Source: DASTCZ01 sp963704455 (lineage in GTDB: Bacteria; Acidobacteriota; Terriglobia; Acidiferrales; UBA7541). From it: a stretch of DNA of 64,000 nt. The translations under genes and the position numbers were made by a program. Positions 6,871 to 16,035 of this stretch are shown here, in pieces (the first letter of the stretch is position 1; each line of letters starts with the position of its first letter). The notes below the pieces were generated by a model. It had not been told where the DNA came from and searched no databases. It saw only the letters and a list, made by a program, of their open reading frames with translations. The DNA is taken from the NCBI GenBank assembly GCA_963704455.1, contig OY969905.1, positions 1,674,001 to 1,738,000 of the forward strand, written 5' to 3'.

Positions 6871-8334
6871 GTGCACGGCCTTCTTACCAGCCGCTTCCCC
6901 GGCTTTGTGACGTCGTTCGCGGCGGTGGCGGGAATCACCGCTATTTATGTCGAAGTCGTGCATGTAAACGCGACGACCGTCGCGCTCACATTTCTCCTTG
7001 CGATTCTTGCAGTTTCGACAGTTTGGGGCGCCGCGGTTTCAATCGTCATGTCGGTTGAAGCGATGCTTGCGTTCAACTATTTTTTCCTCCCGCCCGTCCG
7101 CAAATTAACAATTAATGATCCGCAGAACTGGGTCGCACTCTTCGCGTTCCTTGTCACCGCGATTGTCGGCAGCCAGCTTTCCACACGAGCGCGCATCAAA
7201 GCCGAAGAAGCCAACCGCCGCCAGCGAGAGACGGAGAAGCTCTACGATTTCAGCCAGCGACTTCTCAGCTTCGGAAATGTCATCGAACTCCTGAATGCAA
7301 TCCCGGCGCTTGCAGTGGACCTCTTCGAGCTTGGCGCCGCCGCGCTCTTTCTTGCCGACAAAGAGAAAGTCTACCGCTCCGGCACTCTGATCCCCCAGCT
7401 TGGCAAAGAAGAATTGAAGACCGTGGCTGCGCGCGAGGAGTTGCAGGTGGATCAAGCGCAAAGCTTGTGCTTTGTTCCATTGCGGCTCGGAGTGCGCGTG
7501 ATTGGCTGCTTCGGTACTTCCGGGCGCATCCTTTCGCGGCAATCGCTGGAAGCGCTGGGCACGCTCACTGCCGTCGCTATCGAACGAGCGCGGGCCATCG
7601 AGCAACTTGGCAAGACCGAAGCCACTCGCGAAGGCGAACGCTTGAAATCGGCGTTGCTCGATTCCATCACGCATGATTTTCGCACGCCGCTGACTTCGAT
7701 CAAGGCTTCGGTCAGCAGCCTTTTGTCGGATGATACGCGCCTGGATGCGCAGCATCGCAAAGAATTGCTTACCGTGATTGATGAAGAGACGAACCGCCTC
7801 AACTCGCTCGTCGGCGAGGCCGCGGAAATGGCGCGCCTGGAGGCCGGCGAATTCGAGCTCGACCTAAAGCCACATCCGATTTCCGCAATCATTCAGGCCG
7901 CACTCAATCAATGCAAATCCCAGCTACACGGAAGGCCCATGAATGTGCAAGCGCGTGATTCGCTGCCGCTGGTGCGCGCGGATCTCGATCGCGCGAAGCA
8001 AGTCCTGACGCATTTGGTGACGAATGCAAACAATTATTCACCCTCGGGGCGGCCAATCACAATCAGCGCGGAATTGAGCGGTGACTTCGTCGCCACCAGC
8101 GTGGCCGATAACGGCAATGGCATCGAGGAAGTCGAACTCGGTTTGATCTTTGATAAGTTTTACCGTGGACGCGACAAACGCTTCATCGTACAGGGCAGTG
8201 GGATGGGACTTCCCATCGCGAAGGCCATCGTGGAAGCGCACGGTGGGGCGATTAGCGTGGTCAGCCAATTGGGACATGGTTCCGTTTTCACTTTTACTTT
8301 GCCGGTTGCGCGAGATCAGGCGGCGCGCAAATGA
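6871..8334 (+). CDS. kdpD: KdpD C-terminal half: DUF4118 membrane sensor histidine kinase
   Basis: A 487-aa kinase. Four closely packed helices (residues 8-105) form the KdpD-type DUF4118 region, including 'FNYFFLPPVRKLTINDPQNWVAL'. A GAF-like domain (about 125-245), HisKA with His268 (DSITHDFRTPLTS), and an HATPase domain with N box 'HLVTNANNYSP', 'DNGNGI' and 'GSGMGL' follow. It lacks the N-terminal KdpD/Usp domains, which are a separate divergent gene. Its stop overlaps the kdpE start by 4 bases. It should phosphorylate KdpE and control the kdp operon. GTG is the start. Confidence 0.9.
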   Translation: MHGLLTSRFPGFVTSFAAVAGITAIYVEVVHVNATTVALTFLLAILAVSTVWGAAVSIVMSVEAMLAFNYFFLPPVRKLTINDPQNWVALFAFLVTAIVGSQLSTRARIKAEEANRRQRETEKLYDFSQRLLSFGNVIELLNAIPALAVDLFELGAAALFLADKEKVYRSGTLIPQLGKEELKTVAAREELQVDQAQSLCFVPLRLGVRVIGCFGTSGRILSRQSLEALGTLTAVAIERARAIEQLGKTEATREGERLKSALLDSITHDFRTPLTSIKASVSSLLSDDTRLDAQHRKELLTVIDEETNRLNSLVGEAAEMARLEAGEFELDLKPHPISAIIQAALNQCKSQLHGRPMNVQARDSLPLVRADLDRAKQVLTHLVTNANNYSPSGRPITISAELSGDFVATSVADNGNGIEEVELGLIFDKFYRGRDKRFIVQGSGMGLPIAKAIVEAHGGAISVVSQLGHGSVFTFTLPVARDQAARK

Positions 8335-9041
8335 ATTCCGCGACAATCCTGGTTGTGGATGACGAGCCGCAGATTCGCCGCGTGATGCGCACAACGCTCG
8401 CGAGCCACGGCTATGTAATTGACGAAGCGCAAACCGGCGAGGAAGCCGTCGAGAAACTCGATGCCGCGCATCCGGACCTCATCCTTCTCGATGTAAATAT
8501 GCCGGGCATGGGCGGGCTGGCCGCGTGCCGGGAAATCCGCGAGCGCTCCGACATCCCCATTATCATGCTTACGGTGCGGAATACGGAGAAGGACAAGGTC
8601 CGCGCTCTGGATGCGGGGGGGGACGATTACGTCGTAAAACCATTCGGCATTGAGGAACTTCTTGCGCGCATCCGTGCTGCATTGCGGCGCGCATCGCCAG
8701 CGGAACCGCTGCCACCATTTGAATCGCCCGGATTGCAGATTGATTTTGAAGCGCGGCGAGTAGTAGCGCAGGAAAAAGAGATTCGACTCACGCCGAAAGA
8801 ATTCAGCTTGCTTCGCCAATTGGTGAGCAACACAGGAAAACCAATTTCACACCGCAATCTCTTGCAAGCTGTGTGGGGCCCCGACTACGGCAAAGAGACC
8901 GAGTATCTGCGGGTATTCATCAATCAGCTTCGCAGGAAAATTGAACCTGACCCAAAGCATCCACGATACATTCGCACGGAACCGTGGATTGGCTATCGCT
9001 TTGAGGCGCCAGCGCCCGCAAATCTCAAATCGCGCAAGTAG
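8331..9041 (+). CDS. kdpE: Response regulator KdpE (OmpR family)
   Basis: A 236-aa protein with a receiver domain (1-120; acidic pocket D10/D11, phosphoacceptor D54, conserved Lys in 'YVVKPFG') and an OmpR/PhoB-type winged helix (about 130-228, 'RLTPKEFSLLRQLVSN', 'RVFINQLRRKIEPDPKHPRYIRT', 'GYRF'). It overlaps the kinase gene (ATGA). It faces kdpC with a 12-bp gap. OmpR-family regulators bind direct repeats with roughly 11-bp spacing; such a repeat lies upstream of the kdp operon at 15895-15915. Confidence 0.93.
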   Translation: MNSATILVVDDEPQIRRVMRTTLASHGYVIDEAQTGEEAVEKLDAAHPDLILLDVNMPGMGGLAACREIRERSDIPIIMLTVRNTEKDKVRALDAGGDDYVVKPFGIEELLARIRAALRRASPAEPLPPFESPGLQIDFEARRVVAQEKEIRLTPKEFSLLRQLVSNTGKPISHRNLLQAVWGPDYGKETEYLRVFINQLRRKIEPDPKHPRYIRTEPWIGYRFEAPAPANLKSRK

Positions 9042-9053
9042 GCGGTGCAAATT

Positions 9054-9629
9054 TCAGTGAAGCGGATGTCGTGCATCCAAGTCGAGATTCAACTCCAGCA
9101 CGTTTACTCGAGGCTCGCCCAGAAACCCAAGCTGCCGCGCCAGTGTGTGCCTTGCTACAAAAGAACGGACTTCAGCCTGGCTAATATTACGCTCGCGGGC
9201 CACACGCGGGATCTGAAACTCTGCGGCAGCGGGCGAAATCTCCGGATCCAATCCCGACCCTGACCCGGTCACGAGGTCCACGGGAATCGGAGTGTTTGGG
9301 TTTTCTTTTTGCAAGTCCTGCACCGAAGCAGCGACGCGGTCAAGCAGGACTTTATTTGTCGGCGCAAGATTGAAGCCGTTTGAGTTGGTGGCATCGTATC
9401 CGGCTGGTCCGGCGTTGGACGGCCTCGAATGAAAATAGCCCGGCGCCGTGAACGGCTGACCGATCAAGCTCGATCCGACAATCCTGTCGTTGGAACGCAA
9501 CAAGCTCCCGTTCGCCTGCTTCGGAAAAATGAGTTGCGCGATTCCTGTGACCACGAGCGGATAAATGATCCCAAGCAGAAGGGTCGTCACCAGAGTCATC
9601 CAGATTGCAGTGAGAAAATTTCGCTTCAT
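9054..9629 (-). CDS. kdpC: Potassium-transporting ATPase subunit KdpC
   Basis: A 191-aa protein with one N-terminal helix (about 8-33) and an extracytoplasmic domain containing the family markers 'GSSLIGQPF', 'YFHSRPSNAGPAGYDATNSNGFNLAP' and 'PVDLVTGSGSGLDPEISPAAAEFQ' plus a conserved 'LGFLGEPRVNVLELNLDLD' end. KdpC stabilises the KdpFABC complex. It is the last gene of the leftward operon, 15 bases after kdpB. Confidence 0.96.
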   Translation of the reverse strand: MKRNFLTAIWMTLVTTLLLGIIYPLVVTGIAQLIFPKQANGSLLRSNDRIVGSSLIGQPFTAPGYFHSRPSNAGPAGYDATNSNGFNLAPTNKVLLDRVAASVQDLQKENPNTPIPVDLVTGSGSGLDPEISPAAAEFQIPRVARERNISQAEVRSFVARHTLARQLGFLGEPRVNVLELNLDLDARHPLH

Positions 9630-9644
9630 AGGATCCTCACGAAC

Positions 9645-11744
9645 TCACGCCAAATGAATCCGAGTGATTAGCATGTCAATCAGCTTGATAAAAACGAACG
9701 GCGCAACAACCCCGCCAAACCCATAGATAAAAAGGTTTCGCCGCAAAAGGGATTCCGCTCCCATGGGGCGGTATTTCACGCCTCGGAGCGCGAGCGGGAC
9801 TAGCGCAATAATAATCAGTGCATTAAAAATTACGGCCGATAGAACAGCGGATTCAGGCGTCTTCAGCCCCATGATGTTCAACACATTTAGCTGTGGGAAC
9901 GCCCCTGCGAACATGGCCGGAATAATGGCGAAATACTTCGCCACGTCATTCGCGACTGAAAATGTTGTCAGTGCGCCGCGCGTAATCAGGAGCTGCTTGC
10001 CGATCTCGACGATCTCGATCAGCTTTGTCGGGTTTGAATCCAGGTCAACCATGTTGCCGGCTTCCTTGGCAGCCTGCGTACCGGCATTCATCGCCACGCC
10101 GACGTCGGCCTGGGCGAGAGCAGGGGCGTCATTTGTCCCATCGCCCGTCATTGCGACGAGCTTTCCCTTCGCCTGCTCGCGGCGAATCAGCGCAAGCTTG
10201 TCTTCGGGCCTCGCCTGCGCCAGGAAGTCATCCACGCCGGCTTCTTTTGCGATTGCCGCAGCGGTCAAGGGATTGTCACCGGTAATCATCACCGTGCGGA
10301 TCCCCATTGCGCGCAGTTGGTCGAAACGTTCGCGCATCCCACCCTTGACGATGTCCTTCAGATAAATGGTCCCAAGAACGCGGTGATCTTCGGCGACCAG
10401 CAGTGGCGTTCCCCCGGCGTTGGAGATGGCTTTTACGACCTCATCCACCTGCGGCGGCATTTGATATCCGCTCTGCGCGCAATACTGGAGGATTGAATCG
10501 GGCGCGCCTTTGCGAATTTCGCGGCCGTCGAGGTTCACACCAGACATCCGCGTTGTGGCAGAAAAAGGAATGAATGTTGCACCGTAAGCAGAAAGCTCCC
10601 GTCCACGAAGTCCATACTTTTCCTTGGCCAGCACGACAATCGAACGACCCTCGGGTGTTTCGTCCGAAAACGAGGCAAGTTGCGCGGCGTCAGCCAAGTC
10701 CCTCTCAATCACTCCGGGCGCCGGAATTAGCTCGGTAGCCCTTCGATTTCCAAGTGTAATTGTACCGGTCTTATCGAGCAGCAGCGTATCTACGTCACCC
10801 GCTGCCTCAACTGCACGCCCGGACATAGCCAGGACATTCTTCTGTACCACGCGGTCCATCCCGGCTATGCCAATTGCGGAGAGCAAGCCGCCAATCGTCG
10901 TGGGAATCAAACACACAAGCAACGAGATCAACACAAAAACGGACTGGGGCGATCCGCTATAAATGGCCATCGGCTGCAGCGTCACGACAGCCAGAAGGAA
11001 AATAATCGTGAGGCCGGCAAGGAGAATATTCAGCGCAATTTCATTCGGGGTCTTCTGTCGCTCGGCTCCCTCGACAAGCTTGATCATTCGGTCGAGGAAA
11101 GTCTCTCCGGGATTGGAAGTGATGCGAACTTTGATTTCATCCGAAAGGACGCGCGTCCCGCCGGTTACTGCGGATCGATCCCCGCCGGACTCGCGGATTA
11201 CAGGCGCGGACTCTCCCGTGATGGCCGACTCGTCGACGGATGCGACCCCTTCGATGACCTCGCCATCGCCTGGGATGAAGTCGCCGGCGGACACGACAAC
11301 GATGTCTCCCGTGCGAAGCACCGATCCGGAAACCTTGAGAATCGTAGCGTCGGGCATCAGCCGGTTTGCAATTGTTTCGGAACGTGCTTTGCGCAGCGTG
11401 TCCGCTTGGGCCTTACCACGCCCCTCCGCCATGGCCTCTGCAAAATTCGCAAACAAAACGGTGAACCATAGCCACAGGGTGATCTGCAACGCGAATCCCA
11501 CGCCAGGCAAGTGCCGCACAATGTACCGAATCAGATCCACGGTGGTGATGACGGCGCCGACTTCGACGACAAACATCACGGGGTTTTTCATCAACGTGCG
11601 TGGGTTGAGTTTCCGCAGACAATCCCATAACGCGCGGGTTATGATCCCGGAGGTCCAGAGAGATTTCTTGCCCTCTCGGTTCCGCTTGGCCTCACCGCCG
11701 GGGATCGGCATCACAACCGGATTCATAGTCATTCCAGTGCTCAT
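9645..11744 (-). CDS. kdpB: Potassium-transporting P-type ATPase subunit KdpB
   Basis: A 699-aa P-type ATPase of normal length for KdpB. Visible landmarks are TGES (176-179) in the actuator domain, the phosphorylated Asp324 in DKTGT, 'MTGDGTNDAPALAQADVGVAMN' in the phosphorylation domain, and the CLIPTTIGGLLSAIG transmembrane segment. It hydrolyses ATP to drive potassium uptake through KdpA. The start codon lies 12 bases after the kdpA stop with GAGG upstream; two further Mets within the first 7 residues could also serve. Confidence 0.97.
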   Translation of the reverse strand: MSTGMTMNPVVMPIPGGEAKRNREGKKSLWTSGIITRALWDCLRKLNPRTLMKNPVMFVVEVGAVITTVDLIRYIVRHLPGVGFALQITLWLWFTVLFANFAEAMAEGRGKAQADTLRKARSETIANRLMPDATILKVSGSVLRTGDIVVVSAGDFIPGDGEVIEGVASVDESAITGESAPVIRESGGDRSAVTGGTRVLSDEIKVRITSNPGETFLDRMIKLVEGAERQKTPNEIALNILLAGLTIIFLLAVVTLQPMAIYSGSPQSVFVLISLLVCLIPTTIGGLLSAIGIAGMDRVVQKNVLAMSGRAVEAAGDVDTLLLDKTGTITLGNRRATELIPAPGVIERDLADAAQLASFSDETPEGRSIVVLAKEKYGLRGRELSAYGATFIPFSATTRMSGVNLDGREIRKGAPDSILQYCAQSGYQMPPQVDEVVKAISNAGGTPLLVAEDHRVLGTIYLKDIVKGGMRERFDQLRAMGIRTVMITGDNPLTAAAIAKEAGVDDFLAQARPEDKLALIRREQAKGKLVAMTGDGTNDAPALAQADVGVAMNAGTQAAKEAGNMVDLDSNPTKLIEIVEIGKQLLITRGALTTFSVANDVAKYFAIIPAMFAGAFPQLNVLNIMGLKTPESAVLSAVIFNALIIIALVPLALRGVKYRPMGAESLLRRNLFIYGFGGVVAPFVFIKLIDMLITRIHLA

Positions 11745-11755
11745 TGGTCATTGCC

Positions 11756-13534
11756 TCAGAAAGCTTTCCCGGCGTGCATCAACAAGTGCTCCAAAATCGG
11801 CCCCAGACTGAGCGCCGGGAAAAAAGTCAGCGCGCCAACAATCAGGACTACGGAAGCGAGCAGCACGGTGAAAAGTGGCGTCGTGACCGGAAATGTTCCA
11901 AGCGACTCTGGCACGATCTTCTTTCGTGCAAGGCTTCCCGCAATCGCCAGAACCGGAATCACCATGAAGAATCGGCCAAACAACATGTCAAATCCGATGC
12001 TCACGTTGTACCAGAGCGAATTCCAATTCCCTCCTGCAAACGCTGATCCGTTATTGCCGGCGCCGGAAGTATACGCATAGAGAATCTGCGAAAGCCCGTG
12101 AGGGCCGGGATTGGAAATCCCAGCCTTGCCGTAGGAAGTCACAACTCCAACGGCGGTGAAAGTCAGAATGATTAGAGGAAAAACCAATACCGTGAGCATC
12201 GCCATCTTCACATCGTAGGCTTCGATTTTTTTGCCCAGGTATTCCGGCGTGCGCCCTACCATCAGGCCGGCGATGAATACAGACAGTATTACAAAAACGA
12301 TCATTCCGTAGAGACCGGATCCAACTCCGCCAAAAACGATTTCGCCGAGCATGATATTGATCAACGGAATCATGCCGCCCAGCGGAGTGTAAGAATCGTG
12401 CATTGAGTTTACGGCGCCACAGCTTGCGTCCGTCGTCACCGTGGCGAAAAGCGCAGAATTGGCAATTCCGAACCGGACTTCCTTGCCTTCCATGTTGCCG
12501 CCCGGTTGAGTTGCGCTGACCTTTTGATCCACGCCGACGAGCAATGGATTGCCCTGTGATTCCGCGGAGTATGCCGAAACCACGCCCGCCGCGAATAGCA
12601 CTGCCATCGCAGCCCACACCGCCCATCCGTGCCGCCGCGATCCCGTCATCCTGCCGAGCGTGTAAGTCAGACCCGCTGGAATCGCAAAAATAAGCACCAT
12701 CTGCAGGTAATTGCTCAGGGGGGTGGGGTTCTCAAATGGGTGAGCGCTATTGGCATTAAAAAAGCCGCCGCCATTCGTGCCCAACATCTTGATCGTCTCT
12801 TGCGACGCGACCGGGCCCTGCGCGATAACTTGATCTGTAATGGTTTGTGTCGTCGTCTTACCGTCCGCACCCGTCACTTGTACAGTCTGAGGATTCAGAA
12901 GCTTCGCGGTATCGTATGGATGTAAATTCTGGATCACTCCCTGTGAAACAAACGCCAGGGAAATCACCAGGCATGCCGGCAAAAGTACCCAGAGAAAGCA
13001 CCGCGTCAGATCCACCCAGAAATTCCCAATCGTCTCCTGCTCGCGCCGCGCAATCCCGCGAATCAGGGCGATGGCCATGACGATCCCTGCCGCCGCGGCT
13101 GTGAAATTGTGATAAGCCAGCCCCGCCATCTGGGTGAAATAGCTCATCGTCGCTTCAGGAACATAGGACTGCCAATTCGTATTCGTCGTGAACGATCCTG
13201 CAGTGTTGAAAGCGAGATCGGTTGGCACGTTTGCCAAATGCTGTGGATTCCACGGCAACAAGGACCAGTGCTGGACGCGCTGAATCAAGTAGAGCAGCGC
13301 CATGGAAATGCCGCTGAAGAGCAGCATCGAAATGGCGTACTCCGTCCAGCGCATTTCGCGCTTCGCGTCCACGCAGGTCAGACGATAGATCAATCGCTCG
13401 ACCGGCCGCATCGCCGGATCGAGGATTGTCTTCTCGCTGGAGAACACGCGCGCCAGATAAATTCCAATTGGCTTGGTGATCGCCAGGATGATCAGCAGGA
13501 ACAGCCCGATTTGAAACCAACCATTAGAGGTCAT
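11756..13534 (-). CDS. kdpA: Potassium-transporting ATPase subunit KdpA
   Basis: A 592-aa polytopic protein with ten or more helices and four pore-loop signatures of the potassium channel superfamily, for example 'FNTAGSFTTNTNWQSY', 'LGTNGGGFFNANSAHPFENP', 'ATVTTDASCGAVNSMHDS' and 'NNGSAFAGGNWNSLWYN'. It selects and moves potassium. The start was set at MTSNGWFQ because this matches family N-termini and overlaps neatly with kdpF: its ATG follows the kdpF TGA by two bases. A start 21 bases upstream would lie inside kdpF. Confidence 0.96.
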   Translation of the reverse strand: MTSNGWFQIGLFLLIILAITKPIGIYLARVFSSEKTILDPAMRPVERLIYRLTCVDAKREMRWTEYAISMLLFSGISMALLYLIQRVQHWSLLPWNPQHLANVPTDLAFNTAGSFTTNTNWQSYVPEATMSYFTQMAGLAYHNFTAAAAGIVMAIALIRGIARREQETIGNFWVDLTRCFLWVLLPACLVISLAFVSQGVIQNLHPYDTAKLLNPQTVQVTGADGKTTTQTITDQVIAQGPVASQETIKMLGTNGGGFFNANSAHPFENPTPLSNYLQMVLIFAIPAGLTYTLGRMTGSRRHGWAVWAAMAVLFAAGVVSAYSAESQGNPLLVGVDQKVSATQPGGNMEGKEVRFGIANSALFATVTTDASCGAVNSMHDSYTPLGGMIPLINIMLGEIVFGGVGSGLYGMIVFVILSVFIAGLMVGRTPEYLGKKIEAYDVKMAMLTVLVFPLIILTFTAVGVVTSYGKAGISNPGPHGLSQILYAYTSGAGNNGSAFAGGNWNSLWYNVSIGFDMLFGRFFMVIPVLAIAGSLARKKIVPESLGTFPVTTPLFTVLLASVVLIVGALTFFPALSLGPILEHLLMHAGKAF

Positions 13535-13536
13535 CG

Positions 13537-13623
13537 TCAGAACCTCTCCGGCCACAGCAATGCCGCCAGCAGGTAGCCAAGAAGAAGTACGCAGATGGCC
13601 AATAGAATGATGTTCCCGAGCAT
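13537..13623 (-). CDS. kdpF: KdpF, small stabilising subunit
   Basis: A 28-aa frame with AGGAG 8 bases upstream. The peptide is a single hydrophobic helix ending in 'LLAALLWPERF', the hallmark KdpF C-terminus (L..P..F). KdpF binds KdpA and stabilises the Kdp complex. Its stop is two bases from the kdpA start. It is below the length threshold of most gene finders. Confidence 0.88.
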   Translation of the reverse strand: MLGNIILLAICVLLLGYLLAALLWPERF

Positions 13624-13633
13624 ATGTCGTCTC

Positions 13634-13720
13634 CTACTTCAACTTCTCGCACCCGCGGACATAAGCGATGGCGAGAGCAAAGAACGCCACCGTGGCCGCA
13701 ATGAAAATGAAATCCATCAT
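13634..13720 (-). CDS. 28-aa membrane peptide upstream of kdpF
   Basis: A 28-aa frame preceded by AGGAG (spacing 8) with a double Met start. One hydrophobic helix (DFIFIAATVAFFALAIAYV) is followed by the short charged tail RGCEKLK. It sits 10 bases before kdpF in the same operon. Similar short peptides with a 'C(D/E)(R/K)L' tail are familiar upstream of kdpF in other genomes, but I know of no assigned role. It may be an accessory subunit like KdpF. Confidence 0.72.
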   Translation of the reverse strand: MMDFIFIAATVAFFALAIAYVRGCEKLK

Positions 13721-13766
13721 CGTTGTGCTCCTACGCGTCGAGCTCCCGCATGTCGAACGACTGCCA

Positions 13767-15518
13767 TTAGAATTTCACCAGCAGTGCAAGATTGATCCGG
13801 CTCTCATCTTTCCGCAGGTCCGGCGTGAAACCAGGGACCAGAACTGAAGGATTACCTGTATTTCCTCCGGCTGGCGTCACACCGCCCGGCCCGGCGAAGT
13901 ATGGCACGTTTGCATGGCGATAATCGTACTCCCAGCGGAAGGTGATGAACTGTACCGGCATATAGTCAAACGTCGCGGAGGCGTCCCAAGCCTTGAACGG
14001 ATCCCCGGGATTTCCTGTGAAATACGGCGTTCCGGTAATTGCCGTCGCACCATTGATGGGTGGGACGAGCACAAGATAGCGTCCCGGGTTATTTATTTCG
14101 CCGCCGCCAATCGTCAGACCGAGCGTGTCCCTGCGAAACCAGAAGCGGTTGTACGCCATAAACCCAATGAAACTCTGCTTGGGACAATTGGTGTAGCCGA
14201 CGAGAGGTACGCAACCGCCTCCACTTCTGGTTCCCATGCAGCTCACGCCGCCGCCATATTCGCATCCGGCGTCGCCGGTCAGCGAAAACGCCATTTTGTC
14301 CAGCCAGTTGTCCTTCTTGTCGTAGTACTTCACCTCCACGCTGTAGTCTGCGTGGATCCGGGATCGTCCGGGATTTCCCAACGTATCCGTCCCAAGTCCA
14401 TAGTTGTTGAACACGAATGCCAGCCATCCCTTGGGGCGGTAGGCGATCTGCCCGCCTGCGCCCGGATAATGATTGAATTTGCCGTAGGACTGCCATCCGT
14501 TGATAAACCACGGCTCAATCTTCAGCTTATCGCTAGGAAAAATTTGAATGCGAACTCCCTCGAAAAACCACGGCGTGTTTGACGAAACATACGAAGGCTG
14601 ATACGCCCAGTTGTCGAAATTGTAGTAGCTGAACAATCCGATATACGACATGAAGATTCCAGCGTCCACATTGACGCCGTGCAGAACGTTGAAGTGATAC
14701 CCGCCATAAGCCTCGGAAATGTAGCGGTAGGCATCTGCGAGGTTCCATTGGCCAACTCCCGGGCTGCCATCATTTCGGGGTGTCATCGTCGAATACATTC
14801 CGAACTGCGTCATCAATCGCCCTCGGACGTTGCCCACCTGAAAATCTCCGCCAATTCCCAATTGCTGGAGCTGCACCTCACCCGTTCTTCCGCTCTCTGA
14901 TGACCCGACGAGGGTATGGTCCGACGGATGGTTGAAGTCTTCGATGTAACTCGTATCCGCCCGGAATTCCGGCGTGAAGTATTTGGTCGCAAGTGGTGAC
15001 TCCGTCGTACGGCTATTGCCGTTCAGCCAGGTGAAATCCGCGAATGCGAAGGGAGCCGAGACCTCAGGCTTTTTATCGCCTGTTTGCAAAGTTATGGGAG
15101 CGACAGGCGGCTCGCCTGGAGGCGCCGTTGGCGCCGCAGACGGTGGTTGTTCGGAGGATGCCGAAGTCGGCGCGGCGTTGTTTGCCATGATGGGTGGCGC
15201 CACCGGAACCGTAGCGGGCGCATCGCCAGACTGCGCCTTCAATTGAGCTTCAAGCTCCGCTATACGCGCGCGCATTCTCTCAAGCTCCGCGAGGATTTCC
15301 GCATTGGCGGGGTTGCTCGTACCCTTCGCGCTAGGATCAGTTTTGCTCGGAGGGGCCGTAGGAGGATTCGCAGGGGTCTTGTCATCATGCGGCGCGGCCT
15401 GCGCTTGTGAATCGTTCGGCTTCGCGTTGTTCTGCGCAAAGCTCGGGGCCTGCCAGAGTATCAGCGCGGCGAGGCAAATTATCCCGATCCCAATTATTCT
15501 TGATTGGATCTTCGTCAT
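13767..15518 (-). CDS. OmpL-like outer-membrane beta-barrel porin (BBP2 type) leading the kdp operon
   Basis: A 583-aa protein. Signal peptide is MTKIQSRIIGIGIICLAALI..SFAQ; then a Pro/Ala-rich linker, a short coiled coil ('NAEILAELERMRARIAELEAQLKAQ', about 77-101), another low-complexity linker, and a long region (about 170-583) of alternating aromatic strands ending in 'ESRINLALLVKF' with the terminal Phe typical of outer-membrane proteins. The coiled coil may hold the barrel to the cell wall or make trimers. It ends 46 bases before the 28-aa peptide, so it is probably co-transcribed with kdp and lets potassium through the outer membrane; that role is inferred. The start was moved to the signal peptide, 98 codons inside the longest frame. 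Confidence 0.78.
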   Translation of the reverse strand: MTKIQSRIIGIGIICLAALILWQAPSFAQNNAKPNDSQAQAAPHDDKTPANPPTAPPSKTDPSAKGTSNPANAEILAELERMRARIAELEAQLKAQSGDAPATVPVAPPIMANNAAPTSASSEQPPSAAPTAPPGEPPVAPITLQTGDKKPEVSAPFAFADFTWLNGNSRTTESPLATKYFTPEFRADTSYIEDFNHPSDHTLVGSSESGRTGEVQLQQLGIGGDFQVGNVRGRLMTQFGMYSTMTPRNDGSPGVGQWNLADAYRYISEAYGGYHFNVLHGVNVDAGIFMSYIGLFSYYNFDNWAYQPSYVSSNTPWFFEGVRIQIFPSDKLKIEPWFINGWQSYGKFNHYPGAGGQIAYRPKGWLAFVFNNYGLGTDTLGNPGRSRIHADYSVEVKYYDKKDNWLDKMAFSLTGDAGCEYGGGVSCMGTRSGGGCVPLVGYTNCPKQSFIGFMAYNRFWFRRDTLGLTIGGGEINNPGRYLVLVPPINGATAITGTPYFTGNPGDPFKAWDASATFDYMPVQFITFRWEYDYRHANVPYFAGPGGVTPAGGNTGNPSVLVPGFTPDLRKDESRINLALLVKF

Positions 15519-15609
15519 TGGAATTCTCCCCTCAACATGGGCTATCTCATTCGTCGTTTCCTGCTGGGGACACTCTTCCCTGTTCCTGCAGGGGCTGATG
15601 TGTCCTAAA

Positions 15610-15801
15610 TCACTTCTCTTTGTGACGAGGTACCCAGGTGGTCGCCAGCTTGCCGATTTCGACAATGCGTCGATTGCCTGACTCGGGGCTCCCGCCACTA
15701 TTCTGAATGGAGCGCTTCCCCTCACGCACCCATCCGACAAATACAAAAACAAAAAAGGCACATGCGAGAAAACAAGCCAAAATGAATAAGAACTGCGACA
15801 T
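15610..15801 (-). CDS. Possible 63-aa membrane protein at the head of the kdp operon
   Basis: The frame codes for one strong N-terminal helix (FLFILACFLACAFFVFVFVGWV) followed by a polar basic tail ending VPRHKEK. It lies upstream of the porin on the same strand and downstream of the putative KdpE site. The ribosome site is weak and no family was recognised, so it may instead be part of a long leader. The leader just after it (15519-15609) holds a GGACAC/GTGTCC hairpin. Confidence 0.45.
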   Translation of the reverse strand: MSQFLFILACFLACAFFVFVFVGWVREGKRSIQNSGGSPESGNRRIVEIGKLATTWVPRHKEK

Positions 15802-15894
15802 CTGAGCCGCACACGTAATCCTGCTTCACAGCAATATGCCGTTCACAGGAATCCGAACCCTTTCCAAAAATCAGGCTACAGACCGCGATATTAG

Positions 15895-15915
15895 GAACGC
15901 ATAAAGAACGTATAA
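15895..15915 (-). promoter_or_regulatory. Predicted KdpE binding site
   Basis: Two near-identical half-sites, GAACGCATAA (15895-15904) and GAACGTATAA (15906-15915), are spaced 11 bp apart. Read on the operon strand they are TTATACGTTC then TTATGCGTTC, followed by TAATATC at the same 11-bp phase. The E. coli kdp operator has the same kind of 11-bp-phased T-rich repeat (TTTATAC, TTTACAC). It lies about 95 bases before the first operon ORF. Confidence 0.55.
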
Positions 15916-16035
15916 GGATTTTGTAAGTGAATGCCGTCTGGAATCGTCGCGCAGAGGTCTCCCTGGGAACCACACGGGGACTTCCCCTTTTCCAGACGAG
16001 ACTGATAGGATTGACGCGGAATCGAGGGAACGAGA

